A stretch of 64,000 bases of DNA from Winogradskyella psychrotolerans RS-3 (GCF_000427335.1 NZ_ATMR01000128.1:1-64000), one strand, 5' to 3'; shown: positions 33,501 through 43,082, numbered from the stretch's first letter. Notes: a model not told the origin generated them from the sequence alone. Translations and numbers: made by a program.

Positions 33501-35354
33501 GACGAGGACAATGATGGATGTGGTAATGTAGATGAAACGATTACTTATACATTTACGGTGACTAACGAAGGAAATACAACTATTACCTCAGTAGAATTAA
33601 ATGATACGATGTTAGGTGGAGTTATTGCTTTAGCGTTTGGAGATGATGATTCTGATAATGAATTAGGAGTTAATGAAACCTGGGTTTATACAGCAGACTA
33701 TGCATTAACACAATCCGATATTGATGCTGGTGTTGTAAATAATCAAGCGACTGTTACAGGTTTAGATAGTATAGATGGTTCTGTAGTAACAGATCTTTCA
33801 GACGATGATAGTGTTTCTGAAGATAATGTTACTGAAACGGCTTTATGTCAAACTGCAACAATAGCAGTTGTGAAAACCGGCATTTATAATGACGTAAATA
33901 CTGATGGCTGTGCGGATGCAGGCGAAACAATTACATACAATTTTACGGTAACTAACGAAGGGAATTCAAGTATTACTTCGGTAGAGTTAACAGACACTAT
34001 GTTAGGTGGAATAATGGACATGTCTTCTGGTGATGATGATGCGGATAATGAATTAGACGTCGATGAGGTTTGGTTCTATACAGCAGATTATATATTGACA
34101 CAGGCAGATATTGATGCAGGTGTTGTAAATAACCAGGCCATTGTTACAGGAATTAGTATCATAAATGGTGCTGTATTAACCGATTTGTCTGATGATAATA
34201 GTGCATTAGAAAATGATATCACAGAAATGTTTTTATGCCAGAGAGCATCTATCGCAGTTGTAAAAACAGGCGTATTTAACGATGATAATTCAGATGGATG
34301 CGGAAATTTAGGGGAGACAATCACCTATACATTTGAAGTTACTAATGAGGGTAATATAAGTGTACCTGTAGTAGAGTTATGGGATAGTATGTTAGGTGGA
34401 GTAATGGTTTTAGCGTCTGGAGACGATGATGCTGATGCTGAGCTAGATGTTGATGAAACGTGGTGGTACACGGCAGATTATATGCTAACACAATCTGATA
34501 TAGATGCAGGTGTTGTAAATAATCAAGCTACTCTTACGGGAATGAATATTATGGATGGTACCATGCTAACAGATTTATCAGATGATGATAATGCGATGGA
34601 AGATGATGTCACAACTACTGTAATATGTCAATCAGGATCGATATCTCTCGAAAAAGTAGGTGTATTTAATGATGAGAATAGAAATGGTGTTGCTGAGATA
34701 GGTGAGACTTTAACTTACACATTTACGGTTTATAATACAGGATCAATTACGCTCTATAATATTAGTATAGAAGATCCGCTTCCAGGTATAGTGATTGAAG
34801 GCGGGCCGATTGTTTCTTTAGCGGCTGGCGAAATAGATGATTTTACTTTTACAGCAATATATACACTGACACAAGAGGATATTGATAATGGCGAGATAAC
34901 AAATCAAGCTGTTGCTACTAGTACTGGATCGGATGGTGAAACCTACACCGATACATCTGATGATCCAAATAATTTTGATGATGTAGATAATAACGATGAT
35001 GATGAACCAGATGATCCTACAATTACAGACTTGCCTGAAATATTGAGTTCAGACTTTGAAATATTTAATGCAATTACTCCAGATGGAGATGGTGAAAATG
35101 ATTTCTTTAAAATAGTTGGGATAGAAGATTTTCCTAAGAATAATCTTAAAATATTTAATCGATGGGGAATTTTAATTTACGAAATGGATGGCTATGGAAT
35201 AAATGGTAAAGTATTTAGAGGATTCTCAGATGGTAGAAGTACTATTAATAGGGATGAGGAACTACCTACAGGAACTTATTTCTATATACTGAGACGATTT
35301 GTCGGAAACCAAACATTAACTAATGAAGGATATTTATATATAAAAAATAACTAA
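27580..35354 (+). CDS. Giant T9SS-exported repeat adhesin with CHU_C tail, frameshift in signal peptide
   Basis: A surface protein of about 2,590 residues. It starts at ATG 27580 (MRVPTTFSAYAAIKSFF); a T8 run (27624-27631) breaks the frame, and nine Ts would join a normal signal peptide (KSVLFLMGLALTLFSFVNSA) to the open frame. Order: two blocks of three 173-residue modules (starts 27753, 28272, 28791 and 29550, 30069, 30588), with one SprB-type repeat between them (29310-29549, GGTPPYSYLWSPNGETSN). Nine DUF7507/DUF11-like repeats of exactly 130 residues follow (31116-34625), then a divergent tenth, an Asp-rich linker and a gliding-type CHU_C C-terminal sorting domain (FNAITPDGDGENDFF, NRWG, PTGTYFYI). 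The tail marks it as T9SS cargo. It is followed by sprF- and ompA-like genes. Confidence 0.85.
27753..31106 (+). repeat. Two blocks of three 519-bp modules inside the adhesin
   Basis: Module starts (TGT codons) at 27753, 28272, 28791 and 29550, 30069, 30588 are spaced exactly 519 bp. The two blocks are 1797 bp apart, with an SprB-like unit between them. Confidence 0.85.
31116..34625 (+). repeat. Nine tandem 390-bp repeats inside the adhesin
   Basis: Each unit begins with a Cys codon followed by A/S-x-I-A-x-(I/V)-K-T and ends SEDxxTET. Starts fall at 31116 + 390n without any indel up to 34626, where a divergent tenth unit begins. Confidence 0.95.
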
Positions 35355-35368
35355 ACCCCAGAAATCTT

Positions 35369-36304
35369 ATGAAATATTATTTTTTATTACTACTAGTTTT
35401 TATGAGTGTTAGTTTGAGCTTTTCTCAACAAGATTCGCAATACACACAATACATGTATAACACGCAAGTTATTAATCCTGGTTATATAGGGTCTAAAGAT
35501 GTACTTAGTTTTGGACTGTTATATAGATCACAATGGGTAGGATTTGAAGGCGCACCAAAGACAGGGACATTTACAATAAGTTCTCCCATAGGAGAAACTA
35601 AAAAAATGGGAATAGGGCTTTCTATTGTAAGTGATCAAATTGGTCCTGCTGCAGAAACAAATATTGTTGTTGATTATTCATATTCTCTAATGTTTTCTGA
35701 GGTGTCAAGATTGTCATTTGGCGTAAAGGCAGGTGTGAACTTCTTAGACGTTGATTATACTAAGCTTAATATTTACGATGTTAATGATTATCAGTTTTCA
35801 GAGAATATAAATAATAAGCTTTATCCACAAATAGGTGCTGGAATATATTATAATACAGATAAAATGTATTTAGGGTTATCGGTTCCTAATCTTTTAAATT
35901 CAAAGCATTATAACACCGATAATATAGATAATATAAGTGTTGATGCACTCGCCATTGAGCGCTTACACTACTTTCTAATAGCAGGCTATGTTTTTGATAT
36001 TAATGAGAATTTAAAATTTAAACCAGCAACGATGATTAAGATGGTTGATGGGTCTCCGCTTCAAGTTGATATCTCAGGAAACTTTCTGATTAATGAGAAA
36101 TTTACATTGGGTGCAGCATATCGCTTTGATGCTGCAATTACTGCCATGGCAGGATTTCAAATTACCAATAAACTATTTATAGGTATGGGATATGATTATC
36201 AAACAACAGATATCGAAACTTACAGTGATGGCTCATATGAGGTATTCTTAAAATTTGATGTTTTCAAAAATGTCGAACGTATACTAACCCCTAGATTTTT
36301 CTAA
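35369..36304 (+). CDS. PorP/SprF family type IX secretion outer-membrane protein
   Basis: A 311-residue outer-membrane beta-barrel with signal peptide (MKYYFLLLLVFMSVSLSFS) and the family start QDSQYTQYMYNTQVINPGY. SprF in gliding flavobacteria is required for secretion of the CHU_C-tailed adhesin SprB. Each such partner tends to sit beside its cargo, as here (14 bp after the adhesin). The C-terminus ends with an aromatic residue, typical of barrels. Confidence 0.9.
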   Translation: MKYYFLLLLVFMSVSLSFSQQDSQYTQYMYNTQVINPGYIGSKDVLSFGLLYRSQWVGFEGAPKTGTFTISSPIGETKKMGIGLSIVSDQIGPAAETNIVVDYSYSLMFSEVSRLSFGVKAGVNFLDVDYTKLNIYDVNDYQFSENINNKLYPQIGAGIYYNTDKMYLGLSVPNLLNSKHYNTDNIDNISVDALAIERLHYFLIAGYVFDINENLKFKPATMIKMVDGSPLQVDISGNFLINEKFTLGAAYRFDAAITAMAGFQITNKLFIGMGYDYQTTDIETYSDGSYEVFLKFDVFKNVERILTPRFF

Positions 36305-36316
36305 ACTTTTAAGATT

Positions 36317-38272
36317 ATGAATACACGTATATATAAAATAATACTATGTTTTTTATCACTCATTTTCTTTGTGAGTTCTTTTGCTCAAACAGGGAAATTA
36401 GAAAAGGCAAATGTTAAATTCGATAAGTATCATTATATAGATGCTCGAGAAATTTATTTAAAAGTAGTCGATAATGGTTACCGATCTGCTGAAATTTATA
36501 GAAAGTTAAGCGAAACCTATTATTTTAATAGTGAGTATTCTGGAGCCTCTAAATGGTATTATAAATTATTAAATGAGTTTCCAGATGATTTGGTCGTTAC
36601 TGATTATTTTAGAGCAGCACAATGTTTGAAAAGTTCAGGCGAACCGAGAGAAGCAGAACGTTTAATGGAAATTTATAAAACTAAAGGAGGCACGGCTCTA
36701 ACTATAGATTCTTATAAAAATGTGGCAGATACGCTTTTTGAAAAAGGGGTGAATGATAAATTATTTGAGCTAGCTAAAATAACGGTCAATACTGAGTACT
36801 CAGATTTTGGTCCTGCATTCTACGGTGATAAAATTGTTTTTGCATCAAGTGATAAATCTGTAAATGCGTTTGAAGATCAATCTGTTGATCTTGCAGGATG
36901 GGATAAACAACCTTTTTTAGATTTGTATCAGGTTGTTGTAGATGAAGACATGAATCTTAAAGAGGTAGAACTTCTTAAAGGTGAGATTAATACGAAATAT
37001 CATGAGTCTACTGCTGTTTTTTCTAAAGATGGAAATACAATGTATTTTACAAGAAATAATTTCTTAGACGGTAAGAAAAGAAAAGATAAAGATTTTGTCA
37101 TCAGGCTTAAGATTTATAAGGCGACCAAGGCAGGAGATGCATGGGGAAATATTAAGGAGCTTCCGTTTAATAGCGATAGCTATTCTATTGGCCACCCAGC
37201 ATTAAGCACTGATGAAAATAGACTTTATTTTGCTTCTGATATGCCTGGTACATTTGGAATGTCAGACTTATGGTATGTTGATGTTTTAGGAAACGATAGC
37301 TATACCAAACCTGTAAATATGGGTAATAAAATTAATACGGCTGCTAGAGAAACATTCCCATTTGTAAGTACAGAAAACAACTTGTACTTCTCTAGTGACG
37401 GTCATAAAGGGTATGGAGGCTTAGATATTTTTGTGACCAAATTAAACGAAGATGATTTTGGAGAGATCGCAACCTTTGGCGAGCCTATTAACAGTGTGAA
37501 AGATGATTTTAGCTTTATTATTAAAGAAGGACGAATTGGGTATTTTACGTCAAATAGAGACGGAGATGAAGGCAGTAAAAGTGATGATATTTATCAAATT
37601 TGGGAGCATTGCGAAATTACAATTCAAGGACCAATTACAGATGAAGATACAGGTGAATTAATACCTAATGCAGAAGTTACGCTGTTGGATAGTAACAATG
37701 ACGAAATTCAAAAACTAGTTACAGGAGATGATGCATTATTTACATTCAATTTAGAGTGTAACCAAAGGTATGTCATTAGAGCAAAAAAAGAGGGGTATAA
37801 TCCTAAAGAGGAAATCTTTGAAACGCCTAAAAATCCTAAGACCATTGAGATGCCAATTGTTTTAAATATTCCTTTGACGATGAAGGTTTCAGATCCTTGT
37901 CCACCTAATGATTTAGGTTGTAAGTTAACGTTGCAGCCCATTTATTTTGACTATGATCAATCTAATGTTCGCCTAGATGCAGAGATAGAATTAGCTAAAA
38001 TATTAGCAGCATTAAATGAATATCCGCAATTAAGAATCCATATAGAATCTCATACGGATTCTAGAGGTAGAGATGCCTATAATCTAAAATTATCGCAACG
38101 TAGAGCTAAATCTACATTACAATGGTTATTAGATAAAGGAATTGCTAAAAACAGATTGTCAGCAAAAGGTTATGGAGAGTCTCAATTGATTAATAAATGT
38201 GTTAATAATGTTGAGTGTAGTGAAGAAGAACATCAATTAAATCGTAGATCAATGTTTATTATAAAAGAATAA
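36317..38272 (+). CDS. OmpA-family protein with TPR/PD40-like domains
   Basis: A 651-residue envelope protein. A signal peptide (about 1-23, SSFAQ) is followed by a TPR-like region (about 25-125), WD40/PD40 beta-propeller units (about 150-430, with TAVFSKDGNTMYFTRN, HPALSTDENRLYFASD), a CarboxypepD_reg-like beta-sandwich (about 440-510) and a C-terminal OmpA peptidoglycan-binding domain (about 545-650, FDYDQSNVR, ESHTDSRG). This is the PorE-like partner regularly found behind SprF, linking the secretion complex to peptidoglycan. It closes the adhesin operon. Confidence 0.88.
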   Translation: MNTRIYKIILCFLSLIFFVSSFAQTGKLEKANVKFDKYHYIDAREIYLKVVDNGYRSAEIYRKLSETYYFNSEYSGASKWYYKLLNEFPDDLVVTDYFRAAQCLKSSGEPREAERLMEIYKTKGGTALTIDSYKNVADTLFEKGVNDKLFELAKITVNTEYSDFGPAFYGDKIVFASSDKSVNAFEDQSVDLAGWDKQPFLDLYQVVVDEDMNLKEVELLKGEINTKYHESTAVFSKDGNTMYFTRNNFLDGKKRKDKDFVIRLKIYKATKAGDAWGNIKELPFNSDSYSIGHPALSTDENRLYFASDMPGTFGMSDLWYVDVLGNDSYTKPVNMGNKINTAARETFPFVSTENNLYFSSDGHKGYGGLDIFVTKLNEDDFGEIATFGEPINSVKDDFSFIIKEGRIGYFTSNRDGDEGSKSDDIYQIWEHCEITIQGPITDEDTGELIPNAEVTLLDSNNDEIQKLVTGDDALFTFNLECNQRYVIRAKKEGYNPKEEIFETPKNPKTIEMPIVLNIPLTMKVSDPCPPNDLGCKLTLQPIYFDYDQSNVRLDAEIELAKILAALNEYPQLRIHIESHTDSRGRDAYNLKLSQRRAKSTLQWLLDKGIAKNRLSAKGYGESQLINKCVNNVECSEEEHQLNRRSMFIIKE

Positions 38273-38296
38273 CTCATAATTTTCACCGAATATAAA

Positions 38297-38331
38297 ATAC
38301 CTTGACTGTGTTATATAGTCAAGGTTTTTTG
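38297..38331 (+). terminator. Terminator of the adhesin-sprF-ompA operon
   Basis: ACCTTGACT / AGTCAAGGT 9-bp stem followed by TTTTTT. Confidence 0.85.
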
Positions 38332-38386
38332 CGTTATTTCAATTCCTTTTTATGAAAACATTAATGGATTTTAAAGTTTTACTTGG

Positions 38387-38394
38387 TATTTTTG
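38387..38394 (+). promoter_or_regulatory. -7 element of idi, abutting the start codon
   Basis: TATTTTTG matches TAnnTTTG and ends only 4 nt before the idi ATG. The expected transcription start is therefore at or next to the start codon. Confidence 0.45.
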
Positions 38395-38398
38395 CTAC

Positions 38399-38926
38399 AT
38401 GATCGAAGAACAAGTCATCTTAGTAGATGAAAATGATAATAAAATTGGTTTAATGCCAAAGATGGAAGCACATGAGAAGGCGCTTTTACATCGTGCATTT
38501 TCCGTATTTATATTTAATGATAAGAACGAACTAATGCTTCAGCAACGTGCTATGCACAAATATCATACTCCAGGTTTATGGACTAACACCTGTTGTAGTC
38601 ATCAACGCGATGGTGAAAGTAATTTGGAAGCCGGTAAACGACGTTTGCAAGAGGAGATGGGTTTTGTAACAGATTTAGAAGAAAAGACCTCATTTATCTA
38701 TAAAGCCCCTTTTGATAATGGATTAACAGAGCATGAATATGATCATGTCATGGTTGGATATTTTAACGATAACCCAAATATTAATCCGGAGGAAGTGGCG
38801 AGTTGGAAATGGATGTCATTAGAAGCTGTAAAAGCTGATATTGCTGAAAACCCACAACTATACACGGCTTGGTTCAAAATTATTTTTGAAAAATTTTACG
38901 AATTCATAAATGTTAACAAACAATAA
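38399..38926 (+). CDS. idi: Isopentenyl-diphosphate delta-isomerase, type 1
   Basis: A 175-residue Nudix-fold enzyme converting IPP to DMAPP for isoprenoid synthesis. It has the catalytic Cys in TNTCCSHQRDGE (about 66) and the Nudix-like box with Glu residues RRLQEEMGF. Metal-binding His residues lie in ALLHRAFSVF. The start is the family-typical MIEEQVILVDENDN. The stop overlaps the next start (TAATG). Confidence 0.93.
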   Translation: MIEEQVILVDENDNKIGLMPKMEAHEKALLHRAFSVFIFNDKNELMLQQRAMHKYHTPGLWTNTCCSHQRDGESNLEAGKRRLQEEMGFVTDLEEKTSFIYKAPFDNGLTEHEYDHVMVGYFNDNPNINPEEVASWKWMSLEAVKADIAENPQLYTAWFKIIFEKFYEFINVNKQ

Positions 38927-39336
38927 TGAAGGTTACAGTACATAGAAAAGCACATTTTAATGCAGCGCATAGATTATATAGAAAGGATTGGACTTTTGAA
39001 AAAAATGATGCCGTATTTGGTCTGTGTAATAACCCAAATTTTCATGGTCACAATTATGAGTTAATTGCGAGTGTTACAGGAGAAATTGATCCAGAAACGG
39101 GTTATGTTATTGATATTAAAACATTGAAGGATATTATTAAATTAGAAGTTGAAGATGCTTTTGATCATAAGAATTTAAATGTTGAAGTCCCAGAGTTTAA
39201 AGATTTAAATCCTACAGCAGAAAATATTGCTGTGGTTATTTACAATAAAATTAAACCAAAACTCAACGCTAAGTTTCATCTCGAAATCACATTGTACGAA
39301 ACGCCTCGTAACTTTGTAACCTATTCAGGAAATTAA
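38926..39336 (+). CDS. queD: 6-pyruvoyltetrahydropterin synthase / QueD-like protein
   Basis: A 136-residue T-fold enzyme. It has zinc-binding His in HFNAAHRLY and FHGHNYELI, a Cys in FGLCNNPNFHGH and the DHKNLN motif. Members make either 6-pyruvoyltetrahydropterin or the queuosine precursor 6-carboxy-tetrahydropterin; sequence alone does not decide which. It overlaps idi by one base and is 9 bp from manA, so the three form an operon. Confidence 0.85.
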   Translation: MKVTVHRKAHFNAAHRLYRKDWTFEKNDAVFGLCNNPNFHGHNYELIASVTGEIDPETGYVIDIKTLKDIIKLEVEDAFDHKNLNVEVPEFKDLNPTAENIAVVIYNKIKPKLNAKFHLEITLYETPRNFVTYSGN

Positions 39337-39345
39337 TAAAGAAGC

Positions 39346-40308
39346 ATGTTATATCCGTTAAAATTTCAACCGATTCTTAAAGATAAAATTTGGGGAGGAG
39401 AAAAGTTAAATCAGTACTTCAATAAAGCTTCGAGTTCAAAAAACCTAGGTGAGAGCTGGGAGATTAGTACAGTGCCAAATGATATTTCTGTTGTTGGTAA
39501 TGGCCAATTAAAAGGACAATCACTTCAAGATTTAGTAAATAATTATAAATCAAATCTTTTAGGAGATAAAAACTGGAAACGTTTTGGTAACGAATTTCCT
39601 TTGCTCATAAAATTTATTGATGCAAAACAAGATCTAAGTATTCAGTTACATCCTAATGATGAATTGGCGAAAAAACGACACAATTCATTTGGTAAAACCG
39701 AGATGTGGTATGTAATGCAAGCCGATAAAGACGCTAATCTTATTGTTGGATTTAAAGGAGAGGTCGATAAAGAAACTTACTTAGAGAATTTAGAAAAGAA
39801 TACGCTTACTGAAATTTTAAATTTTGACAACGTAAAAGAAGGAGATACCTATTTTATAGAAGCAGGAAGAGTCCATGCTATTGGTGCAGGCGTATTATTA
39901 GCAGAAATTCAGCAAACTAGTGATGTAACGTATCGTGTTTACGATTGGGATCGTGTTGATGATAATGGTAATGAGCGCGAATTACATAACGATATAGCCA
40001 TTGATGCTTTTGATTTTGAAATGGAAAACGATTTTAGAATCGACTACCAAAAACAAAAAAATATATCTAACGAAATGGTAAGTTGCCATTTCTTTACTAC
40101 AAATTTTATAGAAATAGCGTCTGAGCTAGACATTCAAAACACACACGATTCATTTGTAATATATATGTGTGTTGATGGAGATGTTGAGGTTTTGACTAAA
40201 GATTCTACAGAACATATTTCTAAAGGGGAAACCATTTTGATTCCTGCTGAAATTAAAAACTTTAAATTAAAATCGGTTTACGGTAAACTTCTAGAAGTGT
40301 ACGTTTAA
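39346..40308 (+). CDS. manA: Mannose-6-phosphate isomerase, class I
   Basis: A 320-residue cupin-fold zinc enzyme interconverting mannose-6-P and fructose-6-P, feeding GDP-mannose and glycan synthesis. It starts LKFQPILKDKIWGGEKL. Metal-site motifs are SIQLHPNDELA (about 100), KTEMWYVM and EAGRVHAIG (about 175). It is the short bacterial form. Last gene of the idi-queD-manA unit. Confidence 0.92.
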   Translation: MLYPLKFQPILKDKIWGGEKLNQYFNKASSSKNLGESWEISTVPNDISVVGNGQLKGQSLQDLVNNYKSNLLGDKNWKRFGNEFPLLIKFIDAKQDLSIQLHPNDELAKKRHNSFGKTEMWYVMQADKDANLIVGFKGEVDKETYLENLEKNTLTEILNFDNVKEGDTYFIEAGRVHAIGAGVLLAEIQQTSDVTYRVYDWDRVDDNGNERELHNDIAIDAFDFEMENDFRIDYQKQKNISNEMVSCHFFTTNFIEIASELDIQNTHDSFVIYMCVDGDVEVLTKDSTEHISKGETILIPAEIKNFKLKSVYGKLLEVYV

Positions 40309-40358
40309 AACTTACGATAAAAAATAATAATGAGAATCAAATAACTAAAAGGATTTAG

Positions 40359-40366
40359 TACTTTTG
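40359..40366 (+). promoter_or_regulatory. -7 element for the 89-residue protein gene
   Basis: TACTTTTG matches TAnnTTTG, 24 bp before the start codon. Confidence 0.45.
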
Positions 40367-40390
40367 CGGTTATTATAAAAAATAATTATC

Positions 40391-40660
40391 ATGTCGAATA
40401 AAAGAGATTTAAAAAAAGATATCAACTACGTATTAGGAGATATTATTGAAGCAGTTTACGTTTGGGAATTAGCGAATGCTGAAAAGCCAACCAAAGAAAG
40501 CGAAGCTGTTATAGATGAAGCTATCGTAACGTTTGATGAGTTAATTGCTCGTGTTAATGATAGGGGTGCAGAAAATAAAAAAGCTCATTTTAAAGCGATT
40601 AGCGCAGATCTTGAAACTAAAGGAAGAGCTCTTATCGAAAAAATCAATAAATTAAAGTAA
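40391..40660 (+). CDS. Small conserved helical protein, unknown function
   Basis: An 89-residue protein of charged, predominantly helical sequence (starts MSNKRDLKKDINYVLGDII). No motif that I recognise, no signal peptide or TM. It appears as a lone gene with its own promoter and terminator. It resembles short flavobacterial proteins annotated only as hypothetical. Confidence 0.7.
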   Translation: MSNKRDLKKDINYVLGDIIEAVYVWELANAEKPTKESEAVIDEAIVTFDELIARVNDRGAENKKAHFKAISADLETKGRALIEKINKLK

Positions 40661-40666
40661 ATTGAT

Positions 40667-40696
40667 TTGCAAATTTGAAAATCTATTTTAAATTTG
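40667..40696 (+). promoter_or_regulatory. Consensus promoter for the second tRNA-Thr
   Basis: TTG (40667-40669), a 19-nt spacer, then TAAATTTG (40689-40696). Confidence 0.65.
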
Positions 40697-40701
40697 CGCT
40701 C

Positions 40702-40729
40702 GCTTACCGAAATAAGGTAAGCATTTTTT
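40702..40729 (+). terminator. Terminator-like hairpin between promoter and tRNA-Thr
   Basis: GCTTACC (40702-40708) / GGTAAGC (40716-40722), then ATTTTTT. It lies directly after the promoter's expected start site, the same layout as at 11107-11163. Confidence 0.65.
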
Positions 40730-40803
40730 GCCGATGTAGCTCAGCTGGCTAGAGCAGCTGATTTGTAATCAGCAGGTCGTGGGTTCGAGTCCCTCCATCG
40801 GCT
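40730..40803 (+). tRNA. tRNA-Thr (anticodon TGT), second copy
   Basis: 74-nt cloverleaf identical base for base to 11198-11271. Acceptor GCCGATG pairs with CATCGGC. Confidence 0.97.
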
Positions 40804-40812
40804 CTTAATTAA

Positions 40813-40847
40813 AACTTCAATTACTGTAAAGTAGTTGGAGTTTTTTT
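40813..40847 (+). terminator. Terminator after tRNA-Thr
   Basis: A 13-bp stem AACTTCAATTACT / AGTAGTTGGAGTT (some G-U) with a GTAA loop and a T-run. Confidence 0.88.
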
Positions 40848-40937
40848 ATTTGGTGCAAGCAATGATAAACGGCAGAAGAGAAGATTAGGCCGAACTTGCT
40901 TAAGTCAATTCAGTCCTTCAATAAGCTTTATAAAACA

Positions 40938-40971
40938 AAAAAATCCAATCATATTAATGATTGGATTTTTT
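40938..40971. terminator. Bidirectional terminator
   Basis: ATCCAATCAT / ATGATTGGAT 10-bp stem with flanking A and T runs, between the tRNA and the convergent DUF4369 gene. The region 40848-40937 holds nothing else recognisable. Confidence 0.85.
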
Positions 40972-41008
40972 AAATGCAGAAAGACTAGACGAAGTTTTTT
41001 ATCGCGTA

Positions 41009-41719
41009 CTAATTATTAGAATTTCTATTTGCTATAACTTCACTTAACTTTTTACCATATAGCGAATTTTTAATTTCAGGATTTAAATTGTTATAGATAG
41101 AATCTATATAAACCGGATTGGCATTTCGTGCTTCATATAAGGCTAAATATGGCGAGATTTCACTATCCTTATTATTCATGGCGTACTGAATGGTATAAGC
41201 ATATTTACGCTTTATAAGGTGATCTGCTAATGTGTTCAAAGAATCTAGTGCAATACTGTCATTTTTTTGTTGAGCCTTAAAACTTGCTTCAATGATATCT
41301 AAATTTCTATTATTATAATTAGACATCACGCTTAGGTATTCTTCCAAAAGTTCTTGTTGTTTAGAACCTTTAATTTCAGAATCATAATTAAAACCTTTTA
41401 ATGACGTTGAAATTTCAGTAATACCTTTATCTGCAAAAAACGGAATATAATGCTCAGCCCCATCATTTTTGAAAAGTTTTAAATAGAGTAGAATAGGCTC
41501 GTCTATATTGGTGTGTAGTGTGAATTCTGTTTGACCTTTAATAGTCATAGAATCTAAATCTACGATACTAGAATCTCCATCCTTTTGAAGATAAACGACT
41601 CCCTTTTTTAAACCTTTAATATTTCCTTTTAAGGTAAAGTTAGCGTCGTTGTTTTTACCACAAGAAACGGCTAATATTATTAAAATTATGAGACTTAGTA
41701 CTTTGTTTAATTTTGTCAT
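41009..41719 (-). CDS. DUF4369-domain lipoprotein without thioredoxin domain
   Basis: A 236-residue lipoprotein (lipobox LAVSCGKN, Cys about 20). The N-terminal half matches DUF4369 (FTLKGNIKGLKKGVVYLQKDGD), usually found in front of an AhpC/TlpA thioredoxin domain. The C-terminal half is helical and has no CxxC, so it is a stand-alone form. It follows DUF819 by 52 bp on the same strand and may be co-transcribed. Role unknown, probably periplasmic. Confidence 0.75.
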   Translation of the reverse strand: MTKLNKVLSLIILIILAVSCGKNNDANFTLKGNIKGLKKGVVYLQKDGDSSIVDLDSMTIKGQTEFTLHTNIDEPILLYLKLFKNDGAEHYIPFFADKGITEISTSLKGFNYDSEIKGSKQQELLEEYLSVMSNYNNRNLDIIEASFKAQQKNDSIALDSLNTLADHLIKRKYAYTIQYAMNNKDSEISPYLALYEARNANPVYIDSIYNNLNPEIKNSLYGKKLSEVIANRNSNN

Positions 41720-41771
41720 CTTTTTGCTAAATAATTAGGTGCGCAAATATCTTATAATAGTTTTAATATTA

Positions 41772-43082
41772 CTAACTAACAGCTGCTAATTCCATTAAAA
41801 TTGTACAACCAATGGCAGCAATAGTCCCAACCGCATATCCAAATACGGCAAGCAAAACTCCAACAGTAGCTAAAGAAGGGTGAAAAGCAGAAGCGACAAT
41901 AGGAGCAGAGGCTGCGCCACCAACGTTAGCCTGACTTCCAACGGCTAAAAAGAAATAGGGTGCTTTAATAAGTTTAGCAACAACAATTAATAGTATGGCG
42001 TGAATTGTCATCCAAACAACACCGATTGCAATAAGTCCAAGGTTATCAAAAATCATTGTCAGATCCATTTTCATTCCGATACTAGCTACAAGAATGTAGA
42101 TAAATACACTACCGAATTTACTCGCGCCAGCACCTTCATAATTTTTAGCTTTTGTGTTAGATAATACGATGGCGATTATAGTAGCAATACTAATCATCCA
42201 AAAGAATTTTGAACCTAAAAAGGTAAAGATATTACGTGTGGTTGGTGATTGAATATCTGCAACAATGCCCTCAAAAAGTGGGGCGAGAAAATTGGCACTT
42301 AAGTGTGCAATACTTACCGTACCAAAAGCAATGGCACAAATAACCATTATATCCGTAAGCGATGGATTTCGTTTTACTTTTTCAGAAAACGTTGACATTT
42401 TTTCTTTCAATTCCTCAATTGACGATGTGTCTGCTTTTAACCATTTATTAATACGATTTCTTTTTCCGATACCAATTAATATAATAGCCATCCAAATATT
42501 AGCGACAACAATATCTACAAATACCATTCCGCCGTATTTAGCTTGGTTGTATCCATAAATTTCTAACATCGCCGTTTGGTTGGCTCCGCCACCAATCCAA
42601 CTTCCTGCTAGAGTAGAAAGGCCTCTCCAAACTGCATCTGGTCCAACACCACCAACAGTTTCTGGTGATACGCTTGCAATTAATATAATCGCAATTGGTC
42701 CACCGATTACGATGCCTATTGTTCCTGTGAAAAACATAACTAAAGCTTTCCAACCTAAATTGAAAACGGCTTTTAAATCAATACTCAAAGTCATTAATAC
42801 TAAAGCAGCAGGTAGTAAGTAGCGGCTAGCCACATAATATAGACTAGAACTATGTTCTGTAATAACACCTGTGTCAGAAATCGTTGTCCATTCTGGTGAA
42901 ATTAAACCTGTGGTTGTTAAAACAGCAGGAACCATATAGGCCATAAATAATCCTGGGACTATTTTGTAAAACTTAGCCCAAAATCCTGTTTTTATGGACT
43001 CGGTTATAAACACAAATCCTAAGGCTAACATTAAGAGCCCAAATACAATAGTATCATCAGTAAAAATCGGAGTATTATCCAT
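41772..43082 (-). CDS. DUF819 family membrane protein
   Basis: A 436-residue polytopic protein with about 11-12 TM segments and conserved glycine-rich stretches (STLAGSWIGGGANQTAM and QANVGGAASAPIVASAF), the pattern of DUF819 (YjcL-like) proteins. Sequence resembles sodium-coupled carboxylate-type permeases by glycine motifs; no substrate is known to me. A terminator separates it from the SPFH operon upstream. Confidence 0.82.
   Translation of the reverse strand: MDNTPIFTDDTIVFGLLMLALGFVFITESIKTGFWAKFYKIVPGLFMAYMVPAVLTTTGLISPEWTTISDTGVITEHSSSLYYVASRYLLPAALVLMTLSIDLKAVFNLGWKALVMFFTGTIGIVIGGPIAIILIASVSPETVGGVGPDAVWRGLSTLAGSWIGGGANQTAMLEIYGYNQAKYGGMVFVDIVVANIWMAIILIGIGKRNRINKWLKADTSSIEELKEKMSTFSEKVKRNPSLTDIMVICAIAFGTVSIAHLSANFLAPLFEGIVADIQSPTTRNIFTFLGSKFFWMISIATIIAIVLSNTKAKNYEGAGASKFGSVFIYILVASIGMKMDLTMIFDNLGLIAIGVVWMTIHAILLIVVAKLIKAPYFFLAVGSQANVGGAASAPIVASAFHPSLATVGVLLAVFGYAVGTIAAIGCTILMELAAVS

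Noticed and set aside
42291..42310. Another sigma-54-like site (TTGGCACTTAAGTGTGCAAT)
   Set aside because: The GG to GC spacing is 11 nt rather than 10, and it lies inside the DUF819 coding sequence.
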